DNA of 64,000 bases from Pampus argenteus (lineage: Eukaryota > Chordata > Actinopteri > Scombriformes > Stromateidae): assembly GCA_036937835.1 (NCBI GenBank), contig CM072877.1, positions 13,942,001 through 14,006,000 of the forward strand, read 5' to 3'. The position numbers and the translations under genes were made by a program. Below are positions 26,916 through 39,257 of the stretch, one piece after another (within the stretch, counting starts at the first letter, position 1; each line of letters starts with the position of its first letter). The notes beneath the pieces are model-generated. The model saw only the letters and a program-made list of their open reading frames with translations. It ran no database searches and had not been told where the DNA came from.

Positions 26916-28440
26916 CTTTGTCTGTGTTTACTTGGGCACATATGAGGCAATGTCATTTTAAAGTAGACACCAAAAACAAGTCCCACTGAACCAATAATAT
27001 GCATATTGATTTAGCTGTTAACTAAATTAGATTCAATATATGACATTCAGCCACACTAGATATCAGCAAACAGCTATTTGCTATGTAAGGATATGGTGAA
27101 GTAATGGCATCCAGAGCAGAGCATGTAGTCACCCTAAGTGTAACAAACTTTCTCGAAGTACAGTAAAACAGTGTTGATGAAAACATTTAAGGTGAGAAAT
27201 AGGCAATATTGAACCTTAAAAATGTCCCTAAATAGCCTCCCATTGAAGTGAGTAATGATAAAAGTCTATAATAAAACTTTCCTCAATAAGCGAAGATGAC
27301 TAGTTGAACTCTCATTTGCTCAGTATCCACTGATTAATATGTTTTTAATATTTTAGTAAAAAGGATTGTGTTTTGTCACATCGTCATTGGCTTTAGGCAA
27401 AGCTGAAAGAGAAAAAAACATTAAAATCTATCAGAAAGGTAGTACTGCTCTGTGAAGAAACGCCTTCAAAATGCATATCGTATTAATATAAGCACATCTA
27501 CCTACCTTTTCAATAACTAAAATGTCTTTCTTTTTTCTTTTTTATAGTGTCTGCCCATGATCAGCAGTTGGAGTAGTGTTTAAACACCTCACACTGTCTT
27601 CAGCTTATTTGTTTTATTTGCAGCACATCTTCCCAGTGTGAGTGGTGAAGTATTATGGCTCACTGACAGCACCTTAAGAATAACATATTTTTTGTCTGTA
27701 GATTTTCATATGAACAATTAGATCATATGATTCATACTGTTTTGGCCCAATTATAAGTCAGTCTACAGTCCATTTATGGAGTAGAGATGTCTCTGAAGAC
27801 GCTTTTAGACTTGTCGTTATGAATTTATTTCCTCCGTGGCAGAAAAATGAGTTATACAAGCCTTCAGAAGATGGTTTTACACTGGTACTCTCTCCATTAA
27901 AAAAAGAATATTGGACGTTATGAATACACAACCCCCTACTTTTTTCAAACGTAGCCTAATTTCCAAATTATGATATTGTATTATATTTGGGCTAATTGCG
28001 CAATGGTTGAAGCACTTCCTTTGTGCCGTAAATCAGGCTTTCATTTTCCCGGGGGATCATACCTCCGGGTGGCAGATAAAATTACATAGTGAAAGCAAGG
28101 CTTATAGGGAACCAATCTAAATGCTGATGGTGTCAATATTCTATAGTCATTACACTGGGAAATCAACATTTACTTCATAATGATAAGTCTATTACCATTT
28201 TAGATATAATTGAATTGCAGCAGATTAAATCTGTTTTATGGTCCCTAAAAGAAAACAGTGATGTAGTTATGATGGATGCTTTATGCATTTCTACTAATGT
28301 CACCAAGTAACTCCCAGTGTATGTGATTGATGCACTAATGCAACCCTCCAAACGCACTCTTTTGGCAAGAAATAACACATTACAGTTTTGCTGGACACAT
28401 GAGAAGCTCTGCTGTAGTCAAGCATTTTGGAAGATGCCAC

Positions 28441-28510
28441 ACCAGTCAAAAGTTTTAACACACTTTCTCATTCAAGTGAATGGAAATGTATGTCCACACT
28501 TTTGACTAGT
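28441..28510. mobile_element. Tc1-like foldback MITE
   Basis: A 70-base foldback. The left arm begins accagtcaaaagttttaaca and the right arm, reverse complemented, begins actagtcaaaagtgtggaca. Arms of 34 bases pair with several mismatches and meet at a perfect centre (cattca-ag-tgaatg). The arm sequence ACCAGTCAAAAGTTTGGACA is the terminal inverted repeat of a widespread fish Tc1/mariner family. The transposase is entirely missing, so this is a non-autonomous or solo-TIR remnant. The flanking target TA is not clear on the left. Confidence 0.8.
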
Positions 28511-28824
28511 ACTGTACATGCCCTCCATACGGCCAAATAAACAGTATTTGTAAACTGGGTGGGGATTTAACCTTTCGATCTCAAATCAATGTATTTAATT
28601 ATATTTATTCAGCCGGATAGCCACAGGGTGGAGTTGAACTCTTCAAATACATAAAAAAAAGCATAACAGCTAAAAAGGTTATGTTTGTTTGTTTCCCACA
28701 AATTTACTTGGTTGGTAGAGGTTGTTGTAGATTTATATTGTTGCCATGAGGACCCATTACATCAATCATCAGTCTTCAGAGTGAAAGCAGTCAGTAGCTA
28801 CAACGATTACACATTGCTCATTGC

Positions 28825-28967
28825 TCACATTGCTAAAAATGACTTCTTCTGAGCAATAGAATCCTTTTCTTTTGCAACTTTGTCCACCTCGACCTGGAGA
28901 ATCACCAAGTGCTCCCAGGCAACCTGACACATAAAGTTATACGTGTACTTCAAGGTCTGGTCTTCCA
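28825..28967 (-). other. Orphan coding-looking block behind a strong acceptor
   Basis: On the minus strand a long pyrimidine tract ending ctctacag (AG at 28968-28969) is followed by 46 open codons: EDQTLKYTYNFMCQVAWEHL, then VILQVEVDKVAKEKDSIAQK and KSFLAM, then TGA at 28825-28827. The composition looks like real protein with an amphipathic charged end. The split codon implies phase 1, which does not match the flanking astn2 exon (phase 2), so it is not a simple alternative end of astn2. It could be a stray exon of another gene, a duplicated fragment or chance. I do not recognise the family. Confidence 0.3.
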
Positions 28968-29829
28968 CTGTAGAGAAAGAGAAAGACTGAGGGAGACATG
29001 ATAGTGTAGGTGCCTAAACCACCTCCATTAATCCATCTTAGTGTGAAGAGCCAAATACCACAGTATTCTAGATTCTAGATTCTGGTATTCTAATCCTAGA
29101 ATGCAGAGTGAGGCCAGACACCTTGTGGAAGAACCTCATCCCAACTGTAAAACTGTCAATCTCAGTCTTTCGGTTACAAACCAATGCTCAGGTGTGGTCA
29201 GTAAAAACAATGAACAGAAAACCAAGATCAAATGAAGGCTCGATTCACAGCACAAAAGAAATCCTTCACCCATTGTGCAATTAGCCCTTAATGTGTCACA
29301 ACTTTCTGATGTACATCAGAAATCACAGACTACTGAAACCAGCACACATTATCCAACCACAGGGGAAATATTGTCCTGTCATTACAGAACTAGAAAGACT
29401 CAAGACCTCAACTGTACCTTGATGAATATCAAAGAATATCAAAAACAAGAGGGGGCAGAGTGCACTCTTGTCAGAGTGAGCCACATTCATTGTGCTTGAC
29501 TTAATGTCATTGAGGGAAATGCATTTCCCAAGTGTATAGGAGCTGAATGACTCACAACAGGGACTCTGACCGCTGATACTACCAAGGCACATCCCACACT
29601 ATATCTGACGGGACAATCCCTTTGTCTAAATCCTACAACACATGGACACAGGACAAGCAAATTATAGTGACCACTTGATTATCTGCTTGGGGCAAGCTGG
29701 TCTACTGTTCCAGAGCCAAAGATCCTGCAATTCTGCTAAACGGTGGAGATCACTGCAATATATCCCTGGCAAAGCTTAGGGATGGAACAGATTCAATAAT
29801 TGTGAACCTTGGCAATGGACATTTGCCCT

Positions 29830-30137
29830 TACAACATGGCATGTCATTTCTTTTGGGGGAAGATGCCTGCGTTGGTGCGTGAAGTTGAGAGGTACCAACA
29901 AAATGCAGTTGGGCTCACCTCTATGCACAGCTTTTGCTCTGGAACCAAACTCCTTGATAGACGGTGGACTCTCTCCTACTCAGGGATTGTCCATGGTGAG
30001 ACGTGCCAGACGATTGTGGGACTACTGACATATCACCGGTTGGCTGCGGTACACTCCCGGTGGATGAGAGGGTCACCATCATGTGGCTGCATAATGCAGA
30101 GAGAAAAACTATTACTGTTGTTTGCGCATATGCGCTT
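29830..30137 (+). mobile_element. LINE relic: endonuclease domain of a fish non-LTR retrotransposon
   Basis: The plus strand encodes ALVREVERYQQNAVGLTSMH then SFCSGTKLLDRRWTLSYSG up to about 30025. After a frame change it continues as PVDERVTIMWLHNAERKTIT followed by VVCAYA (to about 30134). This matches the N-terminal part of the apurinic-type endonuclease of common fish LINEs (pattern ELVREVERY..DIVGLTSTHS.GSGT.LLERGWTL.YSG). The WNV motif upstream is degraded (NMACHFF). It is 5'-truncated or internal, frameshifted and inactive. It lies antisense to astn2. Confidence 0.82.
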
Positions 30138-30917
30138 GTTTTTGGTCGTTGGCAACAATGGCTGGTAAGCTGTCATACAACAGCGCATCCCAGATAACAG
30201 AAAAGTTGCACAGCTAAAAACTATATGCACTGTATATATTTTTTAATGTTGACAGAGCTTGTCAAAATGGGACCAGCTTTTTAAATCATGCTTGATTTTA
30301 GGAGGCCAAGTTTAAATGGTATTAAGGATCAAGAGTGCTGTGAAGTCGTGAGTCACAAATAATCTTTTTTTTTTCTGATTTGGCCCATTACCTACTTAGG
30401 TTGATTTCTCAGTGTATGTTTTCTTGACAAAAACTGATATCAAAAGATTTAGTATTTGTGAGGATAATCTCAATAGTGTCTGTTTTTTTTTTATATAGGC
30501 CTGTAAAGACTTTCCCATTCTCAAACTGATACCCATCCAATGAACCAAATACCTCTCCGAATGTCACCTCGCATGAAGTCACTCTGAATTAAAGGATAGA
30601 GTATTAATAAACGGGAGAACCGTGGGATGCAGTCACCATTGCCCGTGAGCCATCAGCAGGGAGTAATCATCATGTATATTTAAATAAGCTATGATTGTTC
30701 AACTGTTGGGTTATCGCCTACAGCATATGAACTATTTAATTGCATTCCTAAAATATTAAACATGTGCTATGAAATAGGTGGTGCATTAATTTTAATTGAT
30801 TGATGCTTATATACTTTAGCTGTATATGTGCACAAAAGACAAGTCAAATGAATTTAGCTGGGGACAAAGTGATGACTTTACTGCACATTATATGTTTAGA
30901 CAATGACCCCTTGGCCG

Positions 30918-30951
30918 TTTTTTTTTTCTTTTTTTTTTCTTTTTTTTTTTC
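30918..30951. repeat. Regular T/C tract
   Basis: Runs of 10, 10 and 11 T, each followed by a single C. Confidence 0.85.
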
Positions 30952-33900
30952 TTTGGCAACCAAATTTTTTTTTTGGAAATTAGACAGGCAACACATGGTA
31001 TTACGTGCATCAGTTCTTTCTGTCAGGCACTCAAAGCATTGACAAATGACTCCTTAATTCAGAAGAAAACATAGGGTGGGGAAGGTGAGGCAGACAAAAC
31101 TAATGGGTTGCCTCAGCTGTGAGGTGCATGCTAACTGGCTCTACTTCTGGATAGAGGGAATAGTGAGTCAAAGATGAAAAAACAATCAATTCCAAAATGC
31201 CTGTTACAAGACAGCCCAGAGGGACGGAAACTGGGAGAACGAATACTGGAGAAAACACTTGGTAGGGATGTTGGAAATGTGTGTTACATATTAAATCATG
31301 ACATAGTGTCCAAACAATATTAAGATTACTAGATAACTATATTTTGTTAGTACTATATTTAGTTAGTATCCATAAATGATTTGTTACCAAACTCAACAAC
31401 AAAATCAAATCCTGATAGTGTTACTTTTTCCAAATCATTAGCTAATCAAGATCATCTCTTTTGGCACTGTGACTCTGCTGTGTGACCCAGAAGCACATTG
31501 GTTGCATCTAAACACTGACTAATGTACTTGTTATTAATCTCCCTCTCCGCCTCTTGCTTTTCCAGATGATGAATGACCAGGCAACGCTGCCCAAAGTCAG
31601 AGCACTGCTCCAGCATGATTACAGAGCCAGTTATTGGTCTCCCCCTGCACTTGATTAATGCTCTTGTTCCAGCTCCCCACAAATATGCTGAGTCTTATCA
31701 AGCACTTTCATCACTGAATAGCGCATTTTCTTTAAACTTGCTGTAATCACAGAAGGAAAATCTAGTTGGTGAAAATAGCAGGTAAAACTAAGTGATACAA
31801 TAAAGATTGATATACAGATTTTTGCTTTGAATGTGGATTTGCAAACCATTTTTCATTGGAGATTTAGAGTTAGGGCAGGCAGATTTACGCTCTTAATTTG
31901 TTTCTGGTGTCAACTTCTTGCAGTTGCACTGGATTATTGCCAATGACACAGTCTGATGGTTCACTTGATCACAGTGAGTAAGGTCATTAATAACCAGTGT
32001 GAGGGTTATCAACAGTTCCTTATTATACATAGGAATTATACATCAACACAACATAGGGTGACCGAATCATAACTGTGATGTTTATGAAGTTTTAGTTGAC
32101 ACGTTGGTTTCAGTTCAAAAATTAAGCAACAGAAATGCAAGGCTAATATAAGATACGATTACATTTTAATCATAGCCAGTGGGAGTCAGCTAGCTCATTC
32201 TTAAAATATGATACGATTTCATAGATTAAACATTTGAGAAAAGACTGAGCATATACATATTTAAACAAAGCTCAGTTCTCTCTCTGCTTTGCAGTTGTAA
32301 AAACAAACACAAACACTTTTTTATTTATATAGCACAAGTGCAGGGTTCAGTTATAATCCTATGCACTGTAATAATGGCTTGGAGGCAGCTGATACATAGA
32401 TTCCTTGTTTCTCTGCATCACTAACACAACAAAAAAAAAGGCTCAGCCGAAATATTGACACAGTTATTGATCAGTAAACCGGACTAAAAATTAAACACAG
32501 AAAAACAATGCAACATATTTTGTGCTTTGCATTCTGCAGAAGGTTCAGCTGGTGAATGAAACCTTATGAAGTCTGTGAATGTTTACTGTCCCTACAGTCC
32601 CTTTCCTGAAGGGTAGACTCGTGGTGCATTCGCCAACATCAGCTAGTTGCTGTAAGTTTTCTTTGCATTTACCACTCAAGGAAATGCACAAATCATTAAT
32701 GACTATCGATTCACTGATTCATAAATAAAGCATACGGTAATCTCAAATGTGGTATGTAATCATTGTCTCATTTCTTAAATAATCCCTTTCATATAAGCAA
32801 TAATAAACCAGGGCTACAAGCTGAACACAGCAAAAAGCAAACACTCTGCTTTTATTATTATGACTCATTTTATCCTTTTTTTTATAATTCCTATACACAC
32901 CTTACAGAATAGTATGGACATTCACTGAATATCCTTCTACAGAGCCTGGTTTTAAATGTCAGGGACTGCTCAGGCAAAGTAATTAAAGCATACACATATG
33001 GGAGGAGAAGTTATAAAGAGCAAATCGGTAAGATATATCTTGACGGGTCTATAATCTGCTGTGCTTATATATATTTGAATATTTGGTACTGTAACCTTTT
33101 AGTCAAAAAGGGTTAATACCGTATGTCAAGAGGACATGACCAAGAAAGTGTACTGTATTGTCAAAGTTTATTCAGCAAGGCATTTTATACCTATTTCACG
33201 CAGGCCTTAGCCTCTGATAAGCTCTGCACACTCACCACTGTGGAGCAGAGCGCTGGCATTTGCATGTAGTGGTTAAGGAAATGAGGATGAATATACCAAA
33301 CCTTCCAACAACAGGCATGTTGTGTCCTAAACTATGATTCGTTGTCTTTCAAGAAATAAAAGTTTATCCTGGAAAAAAACAAAAAAAAAAACAAAAACAA
33401 AACATGATTACCTTTAGTCAAGGTTGCCTTGACTCTGCTTATCTGAGGCAACACTTCTTCTGTCCTAATTTGTATAACCCCGAGAAACAAATTTAAATTA
33501 GTTTTTTACATGATTCAGTGAATAATAAAAAAAAGAAGAAAATCCAGCAAAAAAACAAATCTACAAGCAAGGTCTGCGGATCTATCCGTGGACTAACCCA
33601 ATGTCATTTTTTCAATGCTATAAGAATCGTACATACCATTCAACTCCACTAGGGCAGAGTCACAAATCTCAGTATGGCAGGAAACTGGGAAATGTGCTTT
33701 TTGTATGTAACCAGTGTGAGACCAGCTAATGGTGATATCAAGACACAGAATATCTTCAACTGAAAGCTGAGTGTGGTTAAACTGACACTTACCTTGACAC
33801 TCACTCACTGTTATTCATACACAGTAGAATACATTTAATTGGATTTTGCCATAGAGCTGAGGGGCCTAAGCGGAATGGGAATGCATCCTTTTACAAGCCA

Positions 33901-36584
33901 GAGGTACAGTGCATTTCATCACTTCCCGCATCAACATGTCTATCATGACTGACTAACTAGACCAATGCCTACATAAACACTTTGGGGAAAAAAGCATCAG
34001 TCAGAAAATGCCATAAGCTCCCAATGGGACCGTGTTCCACACAAATGCTTTGGATAATGAGTTGTCTGCATTATTCATGACAACCTAATAGATCCTCCTA
34101 TGTTATAGAAACTAATCATTAACCAAATACACAACGTTAACTTAGTATTCCACCTGAAGTCGGCTTTTAATCTGTCATACTATGTGTATTTCCTCCTCCA
34201 TCTTTTCAAAGTTGTAACTTATTTCCTGGTTCGATGATGTCAAAGACTGAATAATCCTTCAGCAGATCAACATTGGCAACCAAGCCTACCATGAATATAT
34301 GGCTTTGTTTCTATTTATTAGAATAGTTTATAAGTAAAGGTACGCGTGTACATGTATGCTGCCATAAGATGTCTTATTTGAAGTGCTCTAAATGGCCGTT
34401 TAAAAATCAAGTTCCTACAGTGAGGCAGCTCTATAAAAGACTGCTGGTTTAATTTCATTAAGTTACAATGGAAGACACGCTCTACACTTTTATGAGCGCA
34501 CAACCTTCCACTGATGAATAGCTTTATTTTTGCTGAAACCCAAATTGAGTTCCTCTGCTTCAAACTAAACAAAAGCTGAGTTCCTGCTCTCTGATTAAAT
34601 GCTCAATTTGCACGTGCAGTTGTGATGTAACCCAGCGAGGTCTACGCATCATGCACAGGCATAACGGTGGCACTTAAAGTGACATTCAAAAGAAAGAAAA
34701 TGCGCAGACGTAGTAATTGTTTCTCCTCCGAGCTAAATGGAGAAACTGTAGCACATCATGTTTCCAATTATAATTTTTAGAATTTGATCAGATCAACATA
34801 TAACAGATGCGTGGCTCTAGTTTTTGCTGCTCTAAAATATGTCCTAGTTTTTTTGGTTTTTTTTTAACTCACTATCACTAATCACGATGCATTTTCAAAG
34901 CAGATGACACCTTGGCTAATTAATAGAGTGGCCAACTGTAATCCCATTTATGTCAGAATAAGCAGATGTGTACAACTGCCTTGGGAATTTTGTGTTCCTG
35001 AAGCAATTTTAGAAAGCAGGTGTAGAGTTTGGATTTTTTTTCAGTAATTGATAAAAAATACTGTAACGCTTTATAGGATGCAAACTTGACATAAATCTTC
35101 AGCAAGCTATCATTAAAAGAAGCGAAAGTTATATGATATAAAACAAACTAACAAACGATAAGATATATTATAACAGGGACTCCAGACTTCTGACCTTTTG
35201 TGAAATTCATATGTGGATATTAAAAAAAGGACCCCTGACCTACTTGTCTTGTTGACATAAATGACCATGGCAGAGTCAGCTTGATTCAACAACAACATAA
35301 CATATTTATGATTACAAGTACAAACAATGACATTGTTTCTGTCATCTTTGCATCTTTCCATTCAAAAAATAAAAGTCAATGTTATGGTGTGACTGCTTTA
35401 CTATATGACCACAAATAGTTAAAAAACTGGTAACACTTGAGTTCTGAAAATGAGATTTAAATTTTCAGACAATGAAAAACCCACTTACAATGTAAACATT
35501 ACTATGGTATGGGAATGGATAAGGAATACAATATTTTAAGTGGTGGCTTTGAGTGGAAAACACTTAGTTTGTGTATTTTATTATATACTTTTTGTGTGGT
35601 TTGCTTTTTTTCTTTTCACATTTTTTATTAATACATTCTCTATATTAAGAATTTTTAAGTGCAAAACAATAATTATTAGTGCTCTTCTCATCTTTGTCAT
35701 CTTTAAGGCACTGTGATGTGAAGAGGTGATGCAGTGATTCACTGCCATGTATTATTCTTATGTATCACATTATTATTCTTTCCGTTAGATAACGTGACAA
35801 GTGCTACAATATTGTTTTTAGAAATTAAATATCACTTCTCCGGCTGATATCACTTAAACTGAAAGATGGCTGATTTTTGTTGTTTTTGTTGTTTTCATTG
35901 TGTTTGTGCTTTTTTATTTGGCTCTACTGTACCTACAAAACACAGCTCTTGAGCTCTACTATTATGATTCAACAAGCCATTAAGATTTGATGCCCCTTCT
36001 TACATCACAAGGGGATTTATTGAAATCCTCACCACCACCACCTCTTCTAAGTCTCACTGCGCCCACTAAATCCTAAATAAACACTCCTAGTTTTTCTCCA
36101 CCAGCCATGTTTCTTTGCGGTTCAAGCTCAGTAGTTACCATAGCAGCCGCCGCGGTGAGGTGGGACAGACATTGAGACAGGGCTGTTTAGACAGGATGAA
36201 AACGCTGCTGCGGTGCTTGGTCCTTGTGGTATTTTGACTAAAGCATGTCAGATACACCTCAGGGAACTGCAGTAACTTGTGGAAAAAAGGAGAATAATAC
36301 AGCCCCTTTTATTAGTTTTATTTATTTTTTATTATGTAATTTGAGCAGTCTAACTTTTTTTTTTTTAAGTACGCACTTTATATGTTATGGTTGTTAAACA
36401 TCTTGAGTAATAAGCTTAAACCTTAAACCTTTATAACAGCTGCATAGTGACTAAAGCCAGTTATACTGACATAAACAAGAAAAATTTATTTATGTATGTG
36501 ACTAATACACTTATATGGACCAGACAGCTTCACAAAGTTCAACTCTCAACAGGAGTGTGGCGCTCTGAGCTGAGTCAGACTGAC

Positions 36585-36722
36585 CTGACCTCCCCTGGAT
36601 CTTCTGTAACCAACACATCTGTCTTACAGCTGGCGATGGGATTGATTGACAGTTCCACCGGTGGCACCACAAAGCTCTTGCTGACTGGCAGCCACAACCC
36701 TTGGCCAAGACTGTAGAATGAT
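36585..36722 (-). CDS. astn2: astn2 exon: conserved linker domain (LPVSKSFVVPP)
   Basis: This 138-base exon encodes, after a split Arg, SFYSLGQGLWLPVSKSFVVP, then PVELSINPIASCKTDVLVTE and DPGEVR. This is among the most conserved stretches of astrotactins, between EGF1 and EGF2. The donor is GTCAG|gtcagt at 36583-36584. I placed the acceptor at 36723-36724 (ccaacacag) because it restores RS-F-Y-SLGQ, equal in length to RSTFSLGQ in the mammalian protein as I recall it. An AG eight bases further in (ctacag) would break the phase. Phase 2 in, phase 2 out. The start is slightly less certain than the end. Confidence 0.92.
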
Positions 36723-36866
36723 CTGTGTTGGCATAACCACAAGACATAAATGTCAGTCAAACGACCACCTCATTATCACATTTTTGTTATGACACACAAG
36801 CACATACAGCATGCGATGGTATCACAGCAGGAATAATGAGTAGTCAGATGGGTGGTGAGGGGCCTA

Positions 36867-36898
36867 AGCGCCTACCTACTTTTGAATAGGTAGGCGCT
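36867..36898. repeat. Perfect 12-bp inverted repeat, 8-base loop
   Basis: Arms agcgcctaccta (36867-36878) and taggtaggcgct (36887-36898) are exact reverse complements. The element lies about 145 bases upstream of the acceptor of the 36585-36722 exon in transcript direction. Confidence 0.9.
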
Positions 36899-38442
36899 AC
36901 TAAATAATTGCCTTATGATGTCAATCTTGTGTGTCGACAACAAACACAGTTGGAAACAGAATTGGATTTGGAGACCTTAGAAGTAGCTGTGGTGACTTTT
37001 TTAAAAACCTATTTTCCTTCCCTTTTAAAAGTAATGTGCGGTGCTCCCCAGTGCTTTGCATGCCGTGTGTGCTGATGATTATTGTTCAAGATGGTGTAAG
37101 ATATTTTTGATTTTGACAGAAATGTTCCTGAGGATATTAATCCTCAGGAGGACACTCCGCAGGAGGTTTAGACTTGCCACTTGGGAATAAAGAACCTGGT
37201 AAGTCCTCACAAATAGCACAGAACATGCCTGTGCTTGACATCCTGCGCTTTTAATGTATCTGTAATGTATCAGCGAGTGGGTGACAAAAAACATAAGGTA
37301 CTTTTGAATCTAGAAACCAAGCTCGAATCTGCGTGTCAAAAATCTTGCCAATGTATTTAATCAAACTCTCTCATTTGACTCACACATTGCCAATCATGTC
37401 TTTGCATGTATAACTGATTACTGGAACACCCTGGTTTCTGGACTGCCAAGACTCAAGCATTAAAAACCTTAAAAACGTACAAAATGCTGAATCAGAATAT
37501 CGGCTAGAAACAGAGGATCTGAATAAATTACCGTCATTCTGACCTCCGCTCATTACCTGCCAATTCAACATCTTGAAACCATCACATTCAATCCATTATA
37601 TTTTCATTCAACAATTCTTTCTGTAATTATCACACCTTCAGATCACATGATGGTGCCTTTTTTTTCCCTTACTGTTCCCAGCATCAAGAAAAAAAAAATC
37701 AGAAATATTTTCCTACAAAGCTCCCTATCTGTGAAACCAAATCTGTGTTCCAATTAAGCTGCTCTTTTCACCATCATATGACATATGACTAACGCTGTCC
37801 AGCTGAGGAGCAATGCAGTCTTTTCTCCTATCCTCCCCTTTATAGCACGCATATAGAAATGCTCCAAAAGGGAACCCAGCAAGGGTCTGCCATCTGTGTC
37901 AGTGTGTACGTGGCTGAATGTATCTGTGCTCTGTAGCTGTGCATGAAGTTGTCCTTTCATATTTCCTCTCACACAAACTCAACGCAGAGTACCGAGCAAT
38001 AGATTCGCTTTACTGCTTTTGTGTGTGAGGATGAGATCACCGTCTGAGTCCAATCTCATAACATAATGTTTTTTTAACAGGCAAAGAAAACCTGAATGTA
38101 TGCAAAGAGCAAACAAAGGCTGTGGATTTTAATCCCTCATTTCCTAGAGTGGGCTCACACTGAGAAGCTAACTCTGGCAAGATTACTGTGATGAAGAACT
38201 ATTCGTGTCTGTATACTGGAGCGGTCGTGAGCATTAAAAAATGTTTACAGTAATTTACTTTTCTAAGTAATGGAGTTAACACAATCATCATGTTTGGGTT
38301 TTTTTGTTCCACGTTATCATCATCACTGTTTATATAAATAAATTAAAGCAGATATAATATATACACAGTACCGTACATACACTGGAAGTGTACCTTTTAT
38401 GAAAAGCCTTGTGAGTTAGTTAATAAGCATTGCCCATAATTC

Positions 38443-38460
38443 TATATATATATATATATA
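38443..38460. repeat. (TA)n microsatellite
   Basis: Nine TA units. Confidence 0.9.
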
Positions 38461-39070
38461 GGTCAAGTCCATAATATAGCACATAACTTATTGTGAATTG
38501 ACTGTGATGCCGGAGCTTTAATGTGCAAAATTATGTACGTGCATATTTTGACACCAGAAAGCACGAGGCATGTGATTTGTGACATCATAACTAGACATCT
38601 TCTATCCAGCGGTTGAGCTTTTGAAATGAAAAATAAAAATAAAAATAATTACTATAGTATTTGGTTTGTTTAAATAAAAGAAAACAAAAAACAAGTTCAA
38701 GTTAATCTGCCTTAGGGCACAAGAAGAGACAAGTATAAAACCTCCAGCAACATACAATACACGTTTAAAATAACATAAACAATAGGACAATGGAAGCTTT
38801 TGTGAAGCACAGCTGGGAGAAACTGAATGGGTCTTTTGAGTCTTGCACATCTTGAAAAATGTCAGACACAAAAATCCCATCAAGAATGAGAAGTGTTACA
38901 AAAATGGCAGTAAAAGCATTTGAAACAAGTCCTCCAGGGCTGCTCCTTGGGCTGTTTCTCCACACAAAGAGCCCATGGCTAAGACCATGTATAAGGGCAG
39001 GAGTTGTATGCGTGTGTTCATCCGACTGTGTTTATGTGAATCTGCTAGTCGCTCATCTGTATGCTCCATC

Positions 39071-39103
39071 GCACACATGCACACACACGCACGCACGCAC
39101 GCC
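39071..39103. repeat. (CA)n/(CGCA)n microsatellite
   Basis: CA units running into CGCA units, within 80 bases of the donor of the 39183-39257 exon. Confidence 0.9.
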
Positions 39104-39182
39104 AAGAACAGCACCATCATCCCATTGTGTGTCCACAGAGTCACAGACGGCCAGCACGATATACCAGAAGTGAAGGACTCAC

Positions 39183-39257
39183 CTGAAGATCCTCTCTGGG
39201 GCCTGCTCACCCGTAACTAGGTCATAGCCTTTCTCCAAGTTAGCATACGGCCAAGGA
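39183..39257 (-). CDS. astn2: astn2 exon: linker after EGF1
   Basis: This 75-base exon encodes PWPYANLEKGYDLVTGEQAP followed by ERIFR. The motif GYDLVTGEQAPE is characteristic of astrotactins and links EGF1 to the conserved LPVSKSFVVPP segment in the next exon. It is too short to stand out as an open frame. I located it by its donor (TTCAG|gtgagt at 39181-39182), its acceptor (ctgctaag at 39258-39259) and the motif. Phase 2 in, phase 2 out: the first base completes a Gly codon, the last two bases start an Arg codon. It lies only about 960 bases from the EGF1 exon, the second shortest intron of the gene here. Confidence 0.93.

Larger units (their letters stand above)
25289..36584 (-). other. 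astn2 intron upstream of the EGF2 exon
   Basis: An 11.3-kb intron, the longest complete one here. It carries a Tc1-like foldback (28441-28510), an orphan coding-looking block (28825-28967), a LINE endonuclease relic on the plus strand (29830-30137), two GT repeats near 26.5-26.9 kb and a T/C tract at 30918-30951. The remainder is unremarkable AT-rich sequence. Confidence 0.8.
36723..39182 (-). other. astn2 intron, 2.5 kb
   Basis: It contains a perfect 12-bp inverted repeat at 36867-36898 close to the acceptor, a TA repeat (38443-38460) and a CA/CG repeat (39071-39103) close to the donor of the upstream exon. No other feature seen. Confidence 0.85.

Noticed and set aside
27980..28080. tRNA- or SINE-like stretch (aattgcgcaatggttgaagc)
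   Set aside because: A-box-like letters but no convincing B box and no cloverleaf; not supported as tRNA or SINE.
36199..36240. Short plus-strand frame MKTLLRCLVLVVF near a GC-rich patch, resembling a signal peptide
   Set aside because: Only 13 codons before a stop, no clear donor or downstream exon; too little to support a gene.
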